Under the pieces are notes generated by a model that did not search any database, was not told the origin of the DNA, and saw nothing but the letters and a program-made list of their open reading frames with translations. Of a stretch of 64,000 nucleotides of DNA, positions 61,961 through 64,000 are shown piece by piece; the stretch's first letter is position 1, and every line of letters starts with the position of its first letter. This stretch comes from Marinobacter salarius (GTDB lineage: Bacteria; Pseudomonadota; Gammaproteobacteria; Pseudomonadales; Oleiphilaceae). The position numbers were made by a program, and so were the translations under genes. The stretch is from contig CP007152.1 of the NCBI GenBank assembly GCA_000831005.1, positions 3,658,001 through 3,722,000 of the forward strand, written 5' to 3'.

Positions 61961-63338
61961 TCAAAGCTCCTCCAAAGCCGACAACGCATCACTAAGCTTG
62001 GTCACGGGAATAACCTTCATCCCCTCAATAGCCTTACGAGGCGCATTAGACTTAGGCACCAAAGCGCGGGTAAACCCATGCTTGGCAGCTTCGTAAATGC
62101 GCTCTTGGCCACTGGGCACCGGCCGAATCTCACCAGAAAGGCCAACCTCACCGAAGATCACCAGATCCTGGGGCAGGGCACGGTCGCGGAAGGACGACAC
62201 GATGGCCGCAAGCAGCGCCAAATCCGCACTGGTCTCGTTAACCTTCACGCCGCCCACCACATTCACAAACACATCCTGATCCGACACATGCATGCCACCA
62301 TGCGATGCAGCACCGCCAGCAGCATCGCCAGCCGGTTCTGATCCAGGCCCACAGCAACGCGTCTCGGATATCCCCCCTGGGCCATATCCACCAGCGCCTG
62401 AATCTCCACCAGCATAGGCCGAGTGCTTCCCAGACCACCATCACCACGCTGCCGGGAGCTGCCTCCTCGCCGCGGTTCAGGAAGATGGCACTGGGGTTCT
62501 TCACTTCCTTCAGGCCCTGTTCCAGCATCGCAAACACGCCCAGTTCGTTAACCGCGCCAAAGCGGTTCTTGATGCCCCTCAGGGTGCGGTAACGGCTATC
62601 GCTGGAGCCTTCCAGCAGGATGGAGCAGTCGATCATATGCTCCAGTACTTTCGGCCCAGCCAGGCTGCCATCCTTGGTAACGTGGCCCACCAGGAATAGA
62701 ATGGTGCCGGTCTGTTTGGCAAAGCGGGTCAGGTAAGCTGCGCTTTCGCGAACCTGGGAGACACTGCCTGGAGCGGATTCCGACTCGGCGACATGCATAA
62801 CCTGGATGCTGTCCACCACCAGAATGCGCGGCTTTTCAGCCTCGGCAACCTGCATGACCCGCTCGACACTCGTTTCCGAGAGCATCTTCAGGTCTTTGGT
62901 GGGCAGCCCCAGGCGCTTGGCGCGCATGGCGACCTGTTGCAGCGATTCCTCGCCTGTGACGTACAGGGCTGGAACGCTGGACGCCAGGTGGCAGACCGCC
63001 TGAAGCAAGAGGGTGCTCTTGCCAGCGCCAGGATGGCCGCCCATCAGGATGGCGGAACCTTCCACAAGCCCGCCGCCCAGAACGCGGTCAAACTCCTGCA
63101 TGCCGGAGCTGATGCGCGGCTGTTCGGCAAGGCTGACGTCGTCAAGGCTTTTTACCTCTGAGAGACTGCCCGCAAAGCCCTCAAAGCGGGCGCCGCGGGC
63201 ACCCTTGGCGTTGCCGCCACTGATGCCGCGGACCTCGCTGATCGTATTCCAGGCCTGGCAGGCGGTGCATTGCCCCTGCCACTTTGAATAATCTGCGCCG
63301 CATTCGGAGCAGACATAGGCGGTTTTTGCTTTTGCCAT
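61961..63338 (-). CDS. radA: DNA repair protein RadA, two frameshifts
   Basis: This is a protein of about 460 residues for recombinational repair. It has the N-terminal zinc motif CSECGADYSKWQGQCTAC, Walker A GHPGAGKST, the RadA motif KNRFGAVNE (KNRFG) and a Lon-like C-terminal domain. Two breaks, near 62430 (adding G, giving WEGTRPMLVEIQALV) and near 62300 (adding C, giving HRHGGMHVSDQDVF), are each one lost base. Repaired, the frame ends at 61961. Its start overlaps the ettA stop by one base on the minus strand. Confidence 0.92.
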
Positions 63339-64000
63339 CAGGCCAGCTTCTTATACTTCATGCGCTGGGGCACCATGCAGAGTCGCCCTTCCGCTTCTTG
63401 TGATCCTCATCGTATTCGCTGAAGTTGCCTTCGAAGTAGACCACTTCACCATCGTCCTCAAACGCCAGGATGTGAGTGGCCACACGGTCCAGGAACCAGC
63501 GGTCGTGCGAGATCACCAAAGCGGAGCCTGGGAAGTTGAGCAGGGCTTCCTCCAGGGCACGCAGGGTTTCCACGTCGAGATCGTTGGTCGGTTCGTCCAA
63601 CAGCAGCACGTTGCCACCTTCCTTGAGCAGTTTCGCCAGGTGCAGGCGGTTGCGTTCACCGCCCGACAAGTCGGCCACACGCTTCTGCTGGTCGGAGCCC
63701 TTGAAGTTGAAACGACCTACATAGGCTCGCGACGGGGTTTCGTAGTTACCGATCTTGATAATATCGTTGCCGTCGCTGAGCTCTTCCCAGACGGTGTTGT
63801 CGCCGTTCAGGTCCCGCATCTGGTCCACGTAGGCCAGTTTTACGGTTTCACCGACTGTGATGGTGCCGGAATCGGGCTTGTCGTAGTCGCCGATCATCCG
63901 GAACAGCGTGGACTTGCCCGCGCCGTTGCCACCGATGATGCCAACGATCGCACCCGGGGGCACACTGAGCGAGACGTCTTCGTAGAGCAGGCGGTCATCG
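63338..64000 (-). CDS. ettA: Energy-dependent translational throttle protein EttA, C-terminal part, one frameshift
   Basis: The C-terminal ABC domain of an ABC-F ATPase is present; the rest lies past the right edge. Walker A is GGNGAGKST, the signature is LSGGERNRLHLAK, Walker B is VLLLDEPTNDLD and the switch region ALVISHDRWFLDRVATHILAF. EttA binds the ribosomal E site and slows translation when ATP is low. A break near 63379 (one C) gives DSAMVPQRMKYKKLA and a stop at 63338-63340. Without the repair, the frame ends early at 63358. Confidence 0.9.

Overview
The window reads as chromosome of a marine gammaproteobacterium, most probably Marinobacter or a close relative. This rests on remembered similarity, not a search. 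The supporting signs are a fused nuoCD inside a 14-subunit nuo operon, the gltB-gltD-hemE order also seen in Pseudomonas, and several genes tied to compatible solutes and methylated amines. Genes are dense and many overlap by 1-4 bases. I saw no tRNA, rRNA, CRISPR array or transposase.

Layout: (1) 0-6 kb: a nitronate monooxygenase, an OsmF-YehYXW type osmoprotectant ABC importer and a RhtB-like exporter. (2) 6-11.5 kb: an accessory stretch with an OmdA-domain protein coupled to a MORN-repeat/C13-peptidase-like lipoprotein, a helical-repeat/winged-helix protein next to a beta-propeller protein, and an MFS permease. (3) 11.6-26.5 kb: complete complex I operon, nuoA to nuoN. (4) 26.5-33.6 kb: AI-2E family permease, MtfA-like peptidase, an alpha/beta hydrolase, a GDSL (SGNH) lipoprotein with a lipase-chaperone-like gene, a ketopantoate-reductase relative and an SDR. 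(5) 33.6-38.1 kb: a full phosphite uptake and oxidation operon, ptxABCDE, behind a multi-half-site Pho box. (6) 38.2-41.8 kb: a cold-shock gene and small housekeeping genes. (7) 42-51.5 kb: a one-carbon cluster (DmdA/GcvT-like methyltransferase, MetF-like reductase, formate-THF ligase, GbdR-like regulator, serine dehydratase, dimethylglycine/sarcosine-dehydrogenase-like flavoprotein), suited to stripping methyl groups from glycine-betaine-type compounds. (8) 51.7-64 kb: a ClC channel, a headless SPOR (DamX-like) fragment joined through a hexanucleotide repeat, gltBD, hemE, a PilZ protein between two palindromic repeats, radA and the 3' part of ettA.

Many genes are interrupted. About 33 frameshift sites occur in 24 genes, including core genes (nuoB, nuoE, nuoG, nuoJ, nuoL, nuoM, nuoN, gltB, radA, ettA). 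Nearly all can be repaired by restoring one base, usually in a short run of identical bases. I read these as sequencing errors, so the affected genes are given at their reconstructed full span.

The most interesting items are the Pho-box-controlled ptx operon with a PtxD variant at the cofactor-specificity position, the GDSL-lipase/chaperone pair, the one-carbon demethylation cluster, the MORN-peptidase lipoprotein, the ClC protein lacking both transport glutamates, and the paired palindromic repeats around pilZ.
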